A DNA stretch of 64,000 nucleotides from Gracilariopsis chorda. Taxonomy: Eukaryota > Rhodophyta > Florideophyceae > Gracilariales > Gracilariaceae. Within the stretch, counting starts at the first letter, position 1. Every line of letters begins with the position of its first letter. A program made the translations under genes and the position numbers. Positions 22,480 to 33,895 of this stretch are shown here, piece by piece. The notes under the pieces are model-generated. The model saw nothing but the letters and a program-made list of their open reading frames with translations, was not told the origin of the DNA and ran no database searches. Location of the stretch: assembly GCA_003194525.1 (NCBI GenBank), contig NBIV01000158.1, positions 1 to 64,000 of the forward strand, written 5' to 3'.

Positions 22480-24612
22480 TCACTATAAGTATTTTACACC
22501 AAAGTTCTCAACGGAACAAAACGCCGGTTGTTGTAAGGATCTCTCCTCCATCTTTGCCACAAAACCAACCACAAGACTACAGACGAAACTGTCTTTTCTG
22601 TACTTGTAGCTAACAGCTACCACGAGCAACAACAGGGGTTTCTCATGACAAAAGCTACATTGAAACAAGTCGTTCAGATGCTCACAAAGTTTTTACGGAC
22701 AGAGGATAAGCAAATCAAATGCAAATTAGATGAGCTCAAACAGATAGAGGATCTCGTTTTTCAACGCCCCAATAAGCATTGCAAAGAGAAGGACAGAGAA
22801 CTCCACTGCCAAATGAAAAGCAAAGGGTTTAATAATCCCGCTCGAAATCTTAAGGCCTGCATTGCGCACAGTGGCGAAGCCCCGTTAATGCAGCTCTATC
22901 ACGACATGCTTAGGCAAAAAGCAGTACATACTGATCAAGGAAGCGCGTCTACTTTCTTTCTGGAAATAACGGCCAAAGAAAAAGCTTTGAATGACTACAT
23001 ACGATTAATTGTCTTCAACAATATGCCGCTAAACACAGTTGAAAATGAAAACATTCGTAACTTTTCGAAACATAGCGAACGTTTCTCGCGAAGAAGGATC
23101 AAAACCGTACTATTTAAACTCACAGAACTTGTGTAAAAGCGAATTCCAATGGACGTACATGCCGCGAGACGTGGTGCAATTCTTCACGACGGATGTACTT
23201 GCGGCGGAGTACACTACATCAGGCTTTATGCTTCCTATATAACGGAAACCAAAAATGGTAAGAACGAAAACGGACCTACCTCTCGTGAAGACGTACAGCT
23301 AGCACTTCTTTCTTGCTCTTCGATGGCGGAACTTGAAGCCCAAGCAGAACAAGAAGACGCCGGAGAGACAGTTCTGGACGAAGCTGTTCTTTTTTGCGTG
23401 GAAACCCACGCAGAACATATCAAATCAATGTTTTGGTTCTACAACGTCGATCTGTTATTATGGGCCGTGTGCCAGATAGCAGATAACTGCAAAGTGAACA
23501 TGAAGGTTGCAAGTGTACTCGGAATTCCTCAAGCAGCGTGCAAGAGTCATTTGCTCAATTTAGAAGTAAACTATATGGTGAAGAACAAAAGGGATCTTGA
23601 AACAACATTGGCATCCGTCCACGACACTATGCTAAAGTGCAAGCAACCTTTTGCGAAATGCCACTTTACTGCGCAAACTAATCGACCTTCGCCTGGTTGT
23701 ACATAATCAGACACGCTGGTCTGGTAAGCGTTACATGCTAGAACGTTTTCTACGGATCGGAGATGAGTTAATTGACATAAGTCAAGACGAGAACTGTATT
23801 CTTATCGTTAATACCAGCCAAGCGTTCAAGAACAAATTACAGCGCTACGGCAAGCAACTGGCACAGATTGACTTGACAGGCACAGATTGACTTGACCACA
23901 AAAGAAATTCGAACCAGAACGATATTGTTGTCGCATTGTCAGTATGCTATGGATTGGTTGGTGGATGACGTGCGCACCGGTTTCAATGATTCTGATTCTC
24001 CCTTTTTTCTGTGCTTTTTGAAGAATACGTATATTGCGAATGATGCTGCGATCTTACATGATCCCTGCGTTGAGACTGGTGTTTGTAAGATTCAGGATCA
24101 TCGTACGGCTGCGATGACGCACGCAGAACGAATTGCGTGTGAAAGTTTGTTATTGCCGGGCCAAGATTCTGAGAGTGAAAATGGCATTTCGTCTAACAAT
24201 ATCCAAGAATACAAACAGCGTCTACATCGTCCCAGGAGCAGAAAGGTACGTTCGGAAAAGCGATATCTGAATTGCGATTTTATTCTTGGTTCTTTCATGG
24301 AAGTGGAGAGGTCGTGGTCTATGGCGGACAAGATTCTATCGGATAATCATATGCGCACTAGTCTGTAGTTGTTTGAAGCTATTATTTTTCTTCGTGTGAA
24401 CGCAAGGTTTTGGGACATAGATCGGGTTCAGGAAGCGTTTGCATTGCCTATGAATGAAAATGAAGGCATTCATTGATTGAGATTGCAATCGGAATTGATT
24501 TCAAGAACGGAAGATTGCAATCAGGATTTGGTTAGATAAAGAGATTGCAATCCCGACTGCGATTGCTGTTACGAAAAACCATCCCATCTCTATCGAATTG
24601 GTTCCATGCTTG
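22480..24612 (+). mobile_element. hAT-superfamily DNA transposon, copy 2 (5'-truncated)
   Basis: This is homologous to 9,011-11,298 in inverted orientation. Similarity starts at CACTATAAGTATT (about 22,481), immediately after the Helitron-like hairpins, so the 5' TIR and its subterminal repeats are missing. The 3' end is present: GATTGCAATC occurs at 24,481, 24,513 and 24,543, and the terminus reads GGTTCCATGCTTG at 24,600-24,612, the complement of CAAGCATGGAACC. Copy 1 has CAGGCATGGAACC at that end. Confidence 0.7.
22645..24476 (+). pseudogene. hAT transposase, copy 2
   Basis: The frame starting at 22,645 (MTKATLKQVVQMLTKFL) is the better-preserved copy of the family. It includes the RRGAILHDG catalytic-domain start, TRWSGKRYMLERFLRI, and the C-terminal EVERSWSMADKIL...FEAIIFLRVNARFWD segment. 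Defects are clear by comparison with copy 1: an in-frame TAA at 23,134 where copy 1 has Glu; a frameshift near 23,650-23,700; a 17-bp tandem duplication near 23,862-23,895 (CACAGATTGACTTGAC repeated) that shifts the frame; and TAG at 24,366 where copy 1 has Gln. The last ORF ends at 24,476. The Trp of the usual DGW is Cys here (DGCTC). Confidence 0.7.
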
Positions 24613-25199
24613 GTGGCAACCAACTATTTGAAATAATGATGAAACGGAAAAGGTTCAAAAAAGATAGCCTTACAAGATCAGCATCAACACCCCTGGAATC
24701 TTGCCCCAGTAGGCCACCAATAAATGAAGAGCGACTGAAAAACCAGAAACACGATGTGTGAAGGTGTCCGGCCCGGAGAAAATGCGGGTGAGCTCTACCG
24801 GCTGCCTCTTTTACACAGTCTATCTTCTAAATATGGGATGCATTAAACGTGGGAGAGTCTATATATAGTGCCAATACGGAGCAATTCTGCAATTGTAATA
24901 ATTGGAATACAGTTCTCCCGTGCAACTACAATGCACTCCTCCCTTGCAACTTCTCACACCTTCCTTCGTAAACAACGTTCAATACTTTGCAGGAGAACTG
25001 AATAAATGTATAGAAGAATACACTAAACGTACTAAGCTTTGTTGACCACAGTTAAAATCCTTCGTACCCTCAAAAACCTATTGGGATAGAAAAACTGCAT
25101 ACCAAATGAAAAGGTATAGCCATTAGTTCATTCCAAGCCGTTATCTAACCTATCTAAGGATTTGCGTGACAATGACCTTCGCACCCCTTAAAAATAAGT
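24613..25199 (+). other. No gene; possible solo LTR or promoter around 24,760-25,020
   Basis: This stretch includes TGTCCGGCCCGG at about 24,765, a strong TATA-like run TCTATATATAG at 24,859-24,868 and AATAAA near 25,000. That combination is typical of LTR promoters, but no second copy was seen in the window. Confidence 0.25.
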
Positions 25200-25455
25200 A
25201 AAATGCACGATTTGGTTTTTTTTTGGCGCAACCTGAGCCAGCACCCTAAATCGTGCTTCACGTTCATTTTTTGAACCTTTCTGGTGCGCCAACGTTTTGC
25301 GCCAATGATAATCAAACGTTTCGGATAACCAAAACGTTTGATTTTCAGGTTTGTGAGGGCTCAAGCTCCGGCCCTGCCACTCTTTCCTGCAGGTAAGATG
25401 CACACGCTACAGCTGCAGGAAAGAGAAGTAGGCCCGAAGGCCTTTCTTCCCCTTG
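25200..25455. repeat. Foldback-rich structured element
   Basis: Four inverted repeats lie in 256 bp. GCACGATTT (25,204) pairs with AAATCGTGC (25,248). TTGGCGCAA (about 25,224) pairs with a later TTGCGCCAA. AATCAAACGTTT (25,310-25,321) pairs perfectly with AAACGTTTGATT (25,332-25,343). CTCTTTCCTGCAG (25,380-25,392) pairs perfectly with CTGCAGGAAAGAG (25,413-25,425). It finishes with AGGCC-CGAA-GGCCT (25,430-25,443) and TTCTTCCCCTTG, resembling the Helitron-like end at 22,454-22,477. It may be a non-autonomous Helitron remnant. A 71-codon minus ORF across it is probably fortuitous. Confidence 0.5.
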
Positions 25456-25639
25456 TATATCATTTAAACATTTGTACATGACCATATATACCAAATAAAA
25501 GAATCAAAAGAAAATATAGAGTTAGATTCGTAATCACAAAAATATCGCAAGCTGCATAAAATAGAAAGCGGTAGAGTTTTTCTTGAGTTGCAGGCTTTGT
25601 CATGATATAAACTGGTTGCAATTCCCTTTAAATCTGTGT

Positions 25640-27107
25640 TATTTTCAAAACTTCAGACTTCACAAGTTCTTTCACGTGGTGACACTTCAATGATATGTGT
25701 TTTATTTTTTCAGAAGTCTTCTACGCCTGTACAATTAACTTTTCCATGGAACTATCAGTATTATTAGAGATTGGATAAATTGCATTTGGTTCATCATCAA
25801 GTACGATTCCATGACAAATTTCTCAGAAAAGCCTTTGCAACCAGATTAAAAGCTTTCCAAAGTACGAGACAGCAATATGCTCACCCTCTCCAGAAGATAG
25901 AGCGATTATTATCTCGTTCTTCGTAGTCCATAAGACAGGAGCATCTTTAACTGTTATTAATCTACCCGTTGTGGAATTTCTTGTTTCACAGCAACCAGCC
26001 CAGTCTGCATCACTATATGCTTCCAGTCGAGTGCCCCTGTCTGACGGAAAAGTAGCCAAAGGACCTTGATCGCTTTCAAATATCTCACCACGCGTTTACC
26101 AACTGCAAAATGCCTTAAATAAGGATTTTATACCTGTCTTCAGAGCATTGAAGCTGTAAATACAGTATCAGGTCTCGATGCAACTGCCAAGTACATCAGG
26201 TGAGCAACCGATTTGGGATATTTGGCGTAAGGCAGAGGTGGAAGAATTGATTCACTATCAGTTCTTGCTGTGAGATTGCAGAGGGTCGGTAATGGCGTCT
26301 CTGCCGGGTTTGCGTTACTGAGATTATACTCCCGTAGTTGTTTGTCCAAATACCGTTCTTGACTCGCACAAATACCGCGCTTATCTCTTCTCAGTTCTAG
26401 GCCGATGAATGACTTTGCTTCACCAAGGAGTTCCACTTCGAAGAGTTTCTTCTTTTTGGCCTTGAAGTCTTCTAGAAGCGATTTTGACTCCAACCGGCCC
26501 AGAATGTCGTCAAGAGAGACGACAAGAATGATAATGCTCATTCCCGGCCTGGAAATGTACAGCCTACTGTCCGCCTATGACTGCTTGAACTCTAATCGGA
26601 CTACCCCTGTGTGTAGGAGGGATCCCCAAACTTGTCCTGCTTGCTTCGCACCATATCAGCAGTAAGCATACTTTACCAGGAGCATATAAAGAAACATAAG
26701 TACTTTGGGGTGCTCCATTATCAACGGCTCTTCTTGGTCACCGTACAGGTAGGCATCATTTATATTCATGGTCTCCAATAGCAGTTGCTGTGCTGCTGAA
26801 TTTGCCAAAACCAGCCGAAGTGACTCAAGCCTAGCCACCAGGGCGTAAAGTTTCTCGCGATCATAGTCCAGTTATGGTCTTTGCATGTGGCTTCTTATGA
26901 CACATCGTGCCTTCGGGAGAATTTCCGGGTGATTTATGCTCAGATTGTTCACATTGAAAGTCCACAGAAATGGTAAAGTCTTCATTCCTGGCTTTCTGTC
27001 GATGATTCTACACGTTCTTCCTTCAAGGAGAGCTTCAAACGCTCTATTGATGGCACCTGCTCACTCGGGGATCTCCCTTGCTCCCCCGGAGGCATGTGGT
27101 ATTTTTA
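25640..27107 (-). pseudogene. Copia reverse transcriptase and RNase H, copy 1
   Basis: The RT start reads ILPKARCVIRSH (about 26,930) and LYALVARLESLRLVLANS, then METMNINDAYLYGDQEEP near 26,760. The middle of RT is deleted. The active-site region follows as IILVVSLDDILG (26,520; SLDD instead of YVDD), then LLGEAKSFIGLELRRDKRGI. RNase H reads LEAYSDADWAGCCETRNSTT and LWTTKNEIIIALSSGEGEHI (26,030-25,880). A final KIKHISLKCHHVKELV near 25,680 matches the KHI..RYHFIRE end of copia RNase H. Stops and frameshifts are numerous. Confidence 0.75.
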
Positions 27108-28583
27108 TCAAGTCGGTGTGATCTTCGAACGAAAGCGTGCAAATAAAAAAAGTGCAATGGCAGCATCAGAGTGATCCTCTTCTTCATCGATTCGCTGCTT
27201 AGCTTTTGTCCGGCCCAATGACGAGAGGTCGAGTGGCATGTTGATGGATGGTATATTGTTCTTTGATACCTTGAAGCTCTGCCTAACCATGCTCACCTTT
27301 TCGGTGGAAGGGATGTAAACTCTGTATAATTTCTGAGTACTTTGCATACCAACAAAGTTTCCCTTTACCGATCGAGGTAGTAATTTCTTGTTCGGTGCGG
27401 TATAGGATCGATAGACGTACGCATGACCTTCTTGTCCAGACTTGAGGAAAGTAGAGAACTCAGGTTTTTTACCAAACTATTCCTTGTACGGAACCTTCAT
27501 GCCGATTCTATGTTTTGATGGACGGTTCTGAATCCAGTTTGCATGGGATACGGCTTCATTCCAAAGCTGCACTGGTAATTTGGATGCGTAAAACAACGAC
27601 CTAGTCGTTTCCGGCACGTCTTGGATGATGTTCTCAGCAACACCGCTTGACTCCTGAGCATGTGGTGATGTGTACGCAAGCACTATTCCGTTGTTCGAAG
27701 CGTAAGTGATGAACTCCTTCGCTTTGTTCTTACCCGCTCCGTCAAGGCCAATGCGGTAAAGGCCATTCCTCGGTTTTTCGTTTTCGGCGAGAGCCTTGTA
27801 CCACTTTATAGAAAGGGAAGAACTGTGACTTGTTTGATAAAGAATAAATCGAAGATGCCCCTGTGTCGTCATGAAAGAGTACCTGCATTTAAGTCGATCT
27901 CTGTAATAATGGTGGGTTGATGGGACCAATAAGGTCAGTGTGCGTGAGATCTAGTGGCACAGTTGCTAGAGATGAAGACCGTTCTAGTGGCGCTGGTTTC
28001 GATCCTGCTTCTAGGCATGTTGTGCAATGGATGTTCTGAACATCGGATTGCAAGAGATTGGATGCACTGCTCGACTGGTGAATCGTGGTAAGTAGTCGAT
28101 CCTTTCCGGGATGGAATAGTTGTTCGTGCCAGTCTTTTGCTGTATCCCCTCGTGCTGGATATTTGGCCTGAGTGCGAGATGGATAAATTGCGTTCAGTAT
28201 TGGGTAGATGCCGTCCTTCGCTGTGGATTTGTAAAGCATTGCGTGGTTTCGAGCATCCCTTACAGTTAAGCTGGTAAAAGATTTGTCAGTAATTAGTGAC
28301 ACCAACGCATGATCTGACAGTACTGATAGAGAAATGAGATTGGAATCAAATGAGGGAGTTTGTTTTGCTGGTAGACGAAGTACGTCTTCCAAGGGTGACA
28401 AGATATGTACCGTGTGCCTTTTATCTCCAATTCTACCTCGCATGTACGCACTGATTTGTACTTCACAGGGTGATAATCCCATAAATGGTTCGTATTATTA
28501 ACAAAGAAATGACTGGCTCCGCAATCATGACATCTAACTGCTTCGTGCTCATGTAGAGATAGCTTGGATTTAGTTATTGCCAC
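27108..28583 (-). pseudogene. Copia protease and integrase, copy 1
   Basis: Protease: RCHDCGASHFFVNN near 28,525 carries the aspartic active site as D-C-G-A-S. The GAG-pre-integrase zinc region follows: WHEQLFHPGKDRL, then CTTC near 28,020. The integrase core continues with HTDLIGPINPP, the second catalytic Asp region GLDGAGKNKAKEF near 27,740, YTSPHAQESSGVAENIIQ with the catalytic Glu position (SGVAE), and KLPVQLWNEAVSHANWIQNR. A stop occurs at about 27,477, after which 27,347-27,108 resembles the integrase C-terminal region. Frames change near 28,480 and 27,930. Confidence 0.75.
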
Positions 28584-28769
28584 AAAACCTCGTGTTTTTT
28601 GTGATATAATCGTCTTCGTTTGCCTTTCTGCTATTTATTCCGTTGGAGTCCCAATCCTTCAGCTCAAAGCTGTTGTTATGTGCTTGGCATTAGAAAATTT
28701 TTTGGTGAAGAGTATTGGTTTTCGTATGTATGCTCCAATGACAAAATGAGCGAATATAACCGAGTCTTC

Positions 28770-29406
28770 CAAAATGCTACAACCTGATGCCCTTGGACCT
28801 TTTTCGCGGTTTCGTGATTCTCGTTTGGGATTTTAATGCAGCTATGTGTGGGTACTGGGCACCATTCTGAGACCCCGCTGGTTTTCTCGTACTTGTGGAG
28901 TCACAATTTTTGAGGCAATCCATTTCGGGTCGTATCAGTGAAACAACTTGGTCATTTTCCATGTTGCTGGCATCTCCCAGTGACTTGATGGCCATTAAGG
29001 AACCTAGTAGCGTCCGGGGTAGACAAGCTGTTCGTTACTTGTCAGTTAGTGGATCTCCCAGGCGAGCAAGTTCAAGAAATATGGTCTCCATATCATGAAG
29101 GTGTTCAAGGATGTTACCATAGTCTTTGAAAACCAAACTCTTCAGAAGTTGTGACAAGTTAATCTTGGTCTGAATGTTGTCCTTCTTGTAGGTAGCTTTG
29201 ATCTTCTATTACACCACCAACGAGGAACATTGGATACATTCAAGGAACTTGGAGACTGTGACAATTGGTTGAGTGCCAAAGATTTGCACAATGTGAGATT
29301 GTGCCTTCCTATCGGCGTCGTTCCATGCGCAGCGAGCTTGGTCAGGGCTCGCACGTTCCCACAGACGGGATTCTATTAGTACGGAGAGAAACTGGTCGGC
29401 GTTCAT
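28770..29406 (-). pseudogene. Copia Gag (UBN2-type), copy 1
   Basis: It starts at 29,406 with MNADQFLSVLIESRLW and reads VQIFGTQPIVTVSKFLE. After a frameshift near 29,210 it continues with NILEHLHDMETIFLELARLG and MAIKSLGD. This matches the conserved UBN2/retrotransposon Gag pattern (SL..HL..F..L...L...G). A Lys/Arg/Ser-rich tail follows near 28,800. No CCHC zinc knuckle was found. Gag would form the virus-like particle in the cytoplasm. Confidence 0.65.
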
Positions 29407-30334
29407 GATGTCTCTGACATATACTCTCCACGTATAGTAAACTGCAGAACCCTAAAGGGGTGGTATCGTCCTTTTGTCTTCTTTTCTACTTACACTCATG
29501 CTTTGTAAGGCGGAATGAAAGAAGAAAAATGACCTCTGATTAGCGATGTTCTTTTTGTTAGTCTTCTGGACCTCTAGCTTGCGAGGTTCCTTTTGGAGTC
29601 TTCTTTTGTTCGGGCGCACTGATTGGAGAAAAAACTAACTCCGCTACCATAGAGGTCTAACCTGTGGATCCGGGGCGCTCTCTTCTGGTCAGCAACGTAT
29701 TTCTGCAGCCTTCCAAGCTCTGAATAAACACGAGCGATGCGCATTGAGTCCCTACGGAACTTTCAAGGGAGCATACTAACTGAAGATACGTTTTCACCAG
29801 TTGGCCCCTTCTCGTACCTCGTAAGACTCCAGCGCGGCTTTTTCAGTTCATAAAAAAGAAACAAAAAGACTGGCGGGACAAGTCGGGCCGAACGACGACA
29901 CACCATGTCACCACAAGCAGACAGAGCCCACCCCAGCAGAGCCGATTAGCTGGTGAGATGCGAAATCCTGCAGATTACTTCAAGTTCCGAGTCGATTCCC
30001 GTCCCGGCACTCGGCTGGCAAGCTGCCCTCCCTGTAAATGTAGATAAGGTTGACAAAAGAAAAGTAGTAGCTAGAGGTGAAACTGCGGCGGTGGCAATAG
30101 GTGGGTAACCAAGGTCAATGTGAGACACCAGTAGAGACTGCAGTGAACCAATTGGAGGCCGCTGTGAAGAGGTGGATGCCCACCTCTTCGCAAGGACATG
30201 CCCCGATGGGTTCATGTCCATTTCATCCAAGTGCCAAGAATGAATTCTTGCTCTGTCATCAACATATGTCTTGACATTGCATACATATCCATGGACTGTA
30301 CTCGTCATCTCTGGCAGGCCTCATGTCCTAGTCC
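29407..30334. other. No gene identified
   Basis: This is the expected place of the copia 5' leader and LTR, but no terminal repeat was recognised. A 120-codon minus ORF (30,308-29,946) shows no domain features. Confidence 0.3.
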
Positions 30335-30667
30335 TTGTCATCTCCCATTCGTTTCCTTCCCCCATACTTTTTCATGATCTCAGCTCCTTCTACGCCGCCA
30401 TCTCTGTACTCGCCGCATTTTTCGCCGCCGCCTGACGTTCTGTCCAAACCCCCGCTGCCCGGCATGAGCCAGGGTGAGACACTGGCGCCAGTGAGCGGTG
30501 AGGTTTTTCATGTGGACACTGTACTGGCATCCAAGAGAGCTCTGCAGACGCCGTCCGTTTCTGAACACGCCGCCCTAGTCACTCGTATGGATGCTGCCTT
30601 TCCTCATCAATTCCACACCATCTACCTTTCAGGATGCGTAGACGCAGTTCGGTTCGTGGGGGCCTAA
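30335..30667 (+). CDS. Hypothetical 110-aa ORF, Pro/Ser-rich N-terminus
   Basis: It is an open frame beginning MSSPIRFLPPYF with a Pro/Ser-rich first half and a more globular second half. No family was recognised. It lies between two copia relics and may be a fragment of a Gag-like ORF. No convincing promoter was seen. Confidence 0.25.
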   Translation: MSSPIRFLPPYFFMISAPSTPPSLYSPHFSPPPDVLSKPPLPGMSQGETLAPVSGEVFHVDTVLASKRALQTPSVSEHAALVTRMDAAFPHQFHTIYLSGCVDAVRFVGA

Positions 30668-30969
30668 TATGATATGCCTCGCCCTATTCTATTGGACCAC
30701 GTGGACGGGCAGCCTCTCATCCTTTCCGCGAACGTCCTCCACAGTGACGAGTTGCTTTCTTTCCCCTTCTCTTTCTGACGAAATCCATCAAGTCCTTGGC
30801 TGTTATGAGAAGCTAGACTACAACATTTCACAAAAGCTAGTCCCCTGTAAATCTAAAATGACTCGTCTTCGTAATTGACGTCAAGTAACACTTAACGTCT
30901 TGTGGAGGTCACCTGATGTGCAAACTTGGATAACTAGGTACACAAGAAAGTGCAAAGCCCGCTTCTTCT
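30668..30969. other. No gene identified
   Basis: A short spacer with nothing recognised. Confidence 0.3.
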
Positions 30970-32935
30970 CTACTCCTGATAACTTCGTATTCCAATCTCA
31001 AAAAAGCTATTGGTCAATTTTGTGATAGACCACATTTAATGTTGCAATTAAAGCATAAACGTTGTTAGAAATTTTCCTTTGGAAACCTAAGCGCTGCATT
31101 GCTTTTAGACCTTAAAAGAAGCATGAAATATTTTCTGTACACTCTCCGTTTCACAACCAAAATAAATATCAGTTAATATTGTTTTCTCAGCCGTAGCAGA
31201 AGATATGTTTATCATCTCAAAAGTTCTTTTTGACATCAGTGAACATTCTTAGTGGGATTGACTGCTCGATCACTTTTTCGAGTTCTCGTTTCAATGTATA
31301 GACAAATTCATATACATGGGTCCACTAATATCCCAGTTGAGAAGTCATATATTCATAGTTGAAAAATGAAGCGTCTGAATTAATACAGAGATGCAGTAAA
31401 GTTTCATCCAGTTTTCAATACCGAGTATTGATATTCCAGTTTTCTCGATAGATCAAAACTGGCAGTCCGGGAGTAATCTCGTACGGAATTGAATTTGTTA
31501 GTCCTAACTCAAGAGCTCACTTCAATGGAGTTTAGTTGGCGATAATTTCGATTTCGCACCTCTTTTTCAAAAGCGCTTGCATACTATGTTCTTGATCCGG
31601 AATTGTAGTATTTGTAGCAGCAAAAAACAATATTCTAGAAATAGGGAAGGCGGGACCTAGGGGTTCTCAGACGCAAAACCGATCATTTCGTAGTCCTTAA
31701 TGTTAGCATCGAACTGAGTTTTATGAAGAACTCGACGAACAAGGTTATGACAACTTCCTCGCACTCCAATATAATGTTGACTTTTGACTCTGAATAAAGT
31801 GAAGTCAATTCCAAATTCAGTGGACAAACTTTTCGATTTCTGGGAAGTGAATACCAACTCTTGGTTTCAGAGTATTGAGTCTGGATACTCTGTGTAAACC
31901 GTATCACAGCACTCTATAAATGCGTTCTAAAATGCATCCAGTGATTTCGCTTTTAGAAATTGAGGTTCTCTGAAATGGTCTTGTAAACTGACAACTTGTA
32001 ACGTTGGTCTCTTGTAAACGAAGAACAGGGAAATGGTCAGATTCTTATTTAAAACCCCTCTTGTGAGAAATACAATTGATAACGTTAGGTTATTGCAATG
32101 TATCGTTGAAACATCTGACATCTCTTTGTTATGGAACCAAGAAATTTCTTTGTTTTTTTTTTGGCTTCACGGGCTTTTGCACGTTTCAGCAAGTAAAACA
32201 GTTTTTCAAACGGTGGATAGTAGAAGAGAAGGTGCATTTTAAGTACTTCTGACTTTCTGAATTAATTGGTATACCTGCTTCCACTCGGTACAAATTCGAC
32301 TTCTTTGCGAGCTACTGGCATAGTCCATCTGTGTTTATATACCAATCAGTGGTCACTGTTGTCCACATACAGCTCTTTCAGAACTAAAAACTGCAAATCA
32401 AGCAGAAAAGGTACATCAAAGTTTATGATGTCTATGTATAGCTTTAAAAATCGTGTAGCCAGAGCATAAATGCGTATTGGATGCTAAGCAATGATCTCAA
32501 ACTTTGCGTTTCTCCTTTTGAAACAAGGCTTTGTTCTTCGGGGTTTTCTTCCGCATTATTTGCAGTACGCCTTAGCATAAGCCTTACTAACAACCATTTT
32601 TTTGACATCTAGCATATAATGTATGAAAACTGTGTGGGTTGATGTCATTCTCTAATACTTGCAAACAATTAAAGCGTCTTCTGAACTGTTTCTGGACGTT
32701 AGGCACTGTGTCTTTTGGAACGTTTCTGATTGTGTTTAGAATTCGACGGTAAAGAGAATTCCGCTTTCAAAGCCAGCCTCGATGACGATGCGTCAGCATT
32801 CGAAGTTCATAAAAAAATGCGTTTGCTTCATCAATTGTTTCAGTTCTTTTCTTCTTGGTACCTAAGTTGATAGTATCCATCACATCCCCAGCTAAGTCGA
32901 AGAACTTCTCCGTAGCCTCCATGCCTTAGAAGAAT
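30970..32935 (-). mobile_element. Very old copia-like retrotransposon relic (upstream ORF, integrase, RNase H)
   Basis: Minus-strand text is retained across many stops. A possible Gag or upstream ORF starts at about 32,922 (MEATEKFFDLAGDVMD) with NAFFYELRMLTHRHRGW and RNVPKDTVPNVQKQFRRRF. A segment near 32,400 (FDVPFLLDLQFL, then RWTMPVARKEVEFV) precedes HLLFYYPPFEKLFYLLKRA, like the integrase N-terminal HFYHPS..KLY.LL.RA region. The integrase core has PTLQVVSLQDHFREPQFLKA and VFTSQKSKSLSTEFGID, then HYIGVRGSCHNLVRRVLHK. A TPGLPVLIYREN piece and an RNase H-like PLRMFTDVKK follow near 31,250. RT is deleted. I assign it to the copia group from these patterns, with the exact clade open. Confidence 0.5.
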
Positions 32936-33895
32936 GTTTTGAACGCTGGATAATGCAATTAATTTGCAATATTCGAAGATCTCGCGCTCTGTATCATCTC
33001 AGGCAGCACTCTCTGCGTAATTGAACGTGACACTTCTGGCACGAAAAGTTACATTATTTTTTTTTTGGATGTCGCCCAGATCATAGTTTGAGTTTGGTCG
33101 CTTTCGACCAACTGAGTTCAGAGTGTGATTTGAACGCAAAGACCTTAAAACCTCCACATGGTTTCCCCTTAGGTTTCGTGCGTTATACACAGCAGCAGTC
33201 CACTTTCAGAATGCACTTCCATTATTACATGAAATACTTCTAGGGATTCTCTGTATTAAGTCTTTTGATGGGCTTAATGGCCTATGAGGCCCGTAGAAGA
33301 CAGTTCTGCATTTTGTGGAGTGTAATATAAGTGCAGTATACAAGGAACTTGCACTCCACATGGTCTCAGGGAGAACTCCGTGCGTACTCCAAAGTGACAT
33401 CTCTGATACAAAACATTACCATTTTTCAATTTTCGAATGTTGCGCTGATCACAATCGGAGTGCGTCTGCTTCCAAAAAAGTCGATTCTGAGTGTAAATTG
33501 AATGTAAATTGTATCCGTTGCCCTCCATTTCCATACCGTCAGCACCCGCATAGCTTTCAGTGTTCCATTTCGTATATACGCTAGAAATGCAGATTTTGAA
33601 CTGTCCGCATGTAGTACGGTTTCCTTCCATATGTCATCCAAAAGTGCAATACGTACTCCAAAGGCACTACTATTTTTGCAAACGTTTCTCTTAGGGGGTT
33701 CCAATTACGGTCGTACGAACACACGTAATTCTTTTTGCTTGCAAGCTGGGTTGGGATGGAACTGGAGGTGTACGTTTAGATATTTCTGTCCCTGGTTTCC
33801 TAAGAGTGGCTGTTTCGGATGTGCAATCAGGTGCATATAACTCTAAAAGAATACATGAAAGAAAATTCTTGATACTCCCCTGTTTTGCAAAGGAT
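32936..33895. other. No firm gene; overlapping minus ORFs with an internal repeat
   Basis: Minus ORFs of 118 codons (33,630-33,274) and 92 codons (33,704-33,426) contain the repeated word FGVR, because CGTACTCCAAAG occurs at about 33,380 and 33,650. A 12-bp inverted repeat (TGTGGAGTGTAA against TTGCACTCCACA, one mismatch) lies at about 33,315-33,361. No family was recognised. Confidence 0.3.

Larger units (their letters stand above)
25630..29406 (-). mobile_element. Ty1/copia retrotransposon, family 1, copy 1
   Basis: Gag, protease, integrase, RT and RNase H occur in the copia order on the minus strand. Flanking LTRs were not identified; 25,430-25,620 and 29,407-29,900 share no obvious sequence, so one or both LTRs are gone. 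All domains carry stops or frameshifts. The copy at 45,880-49,310 belongs to the same family. Confidence 0.8.
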
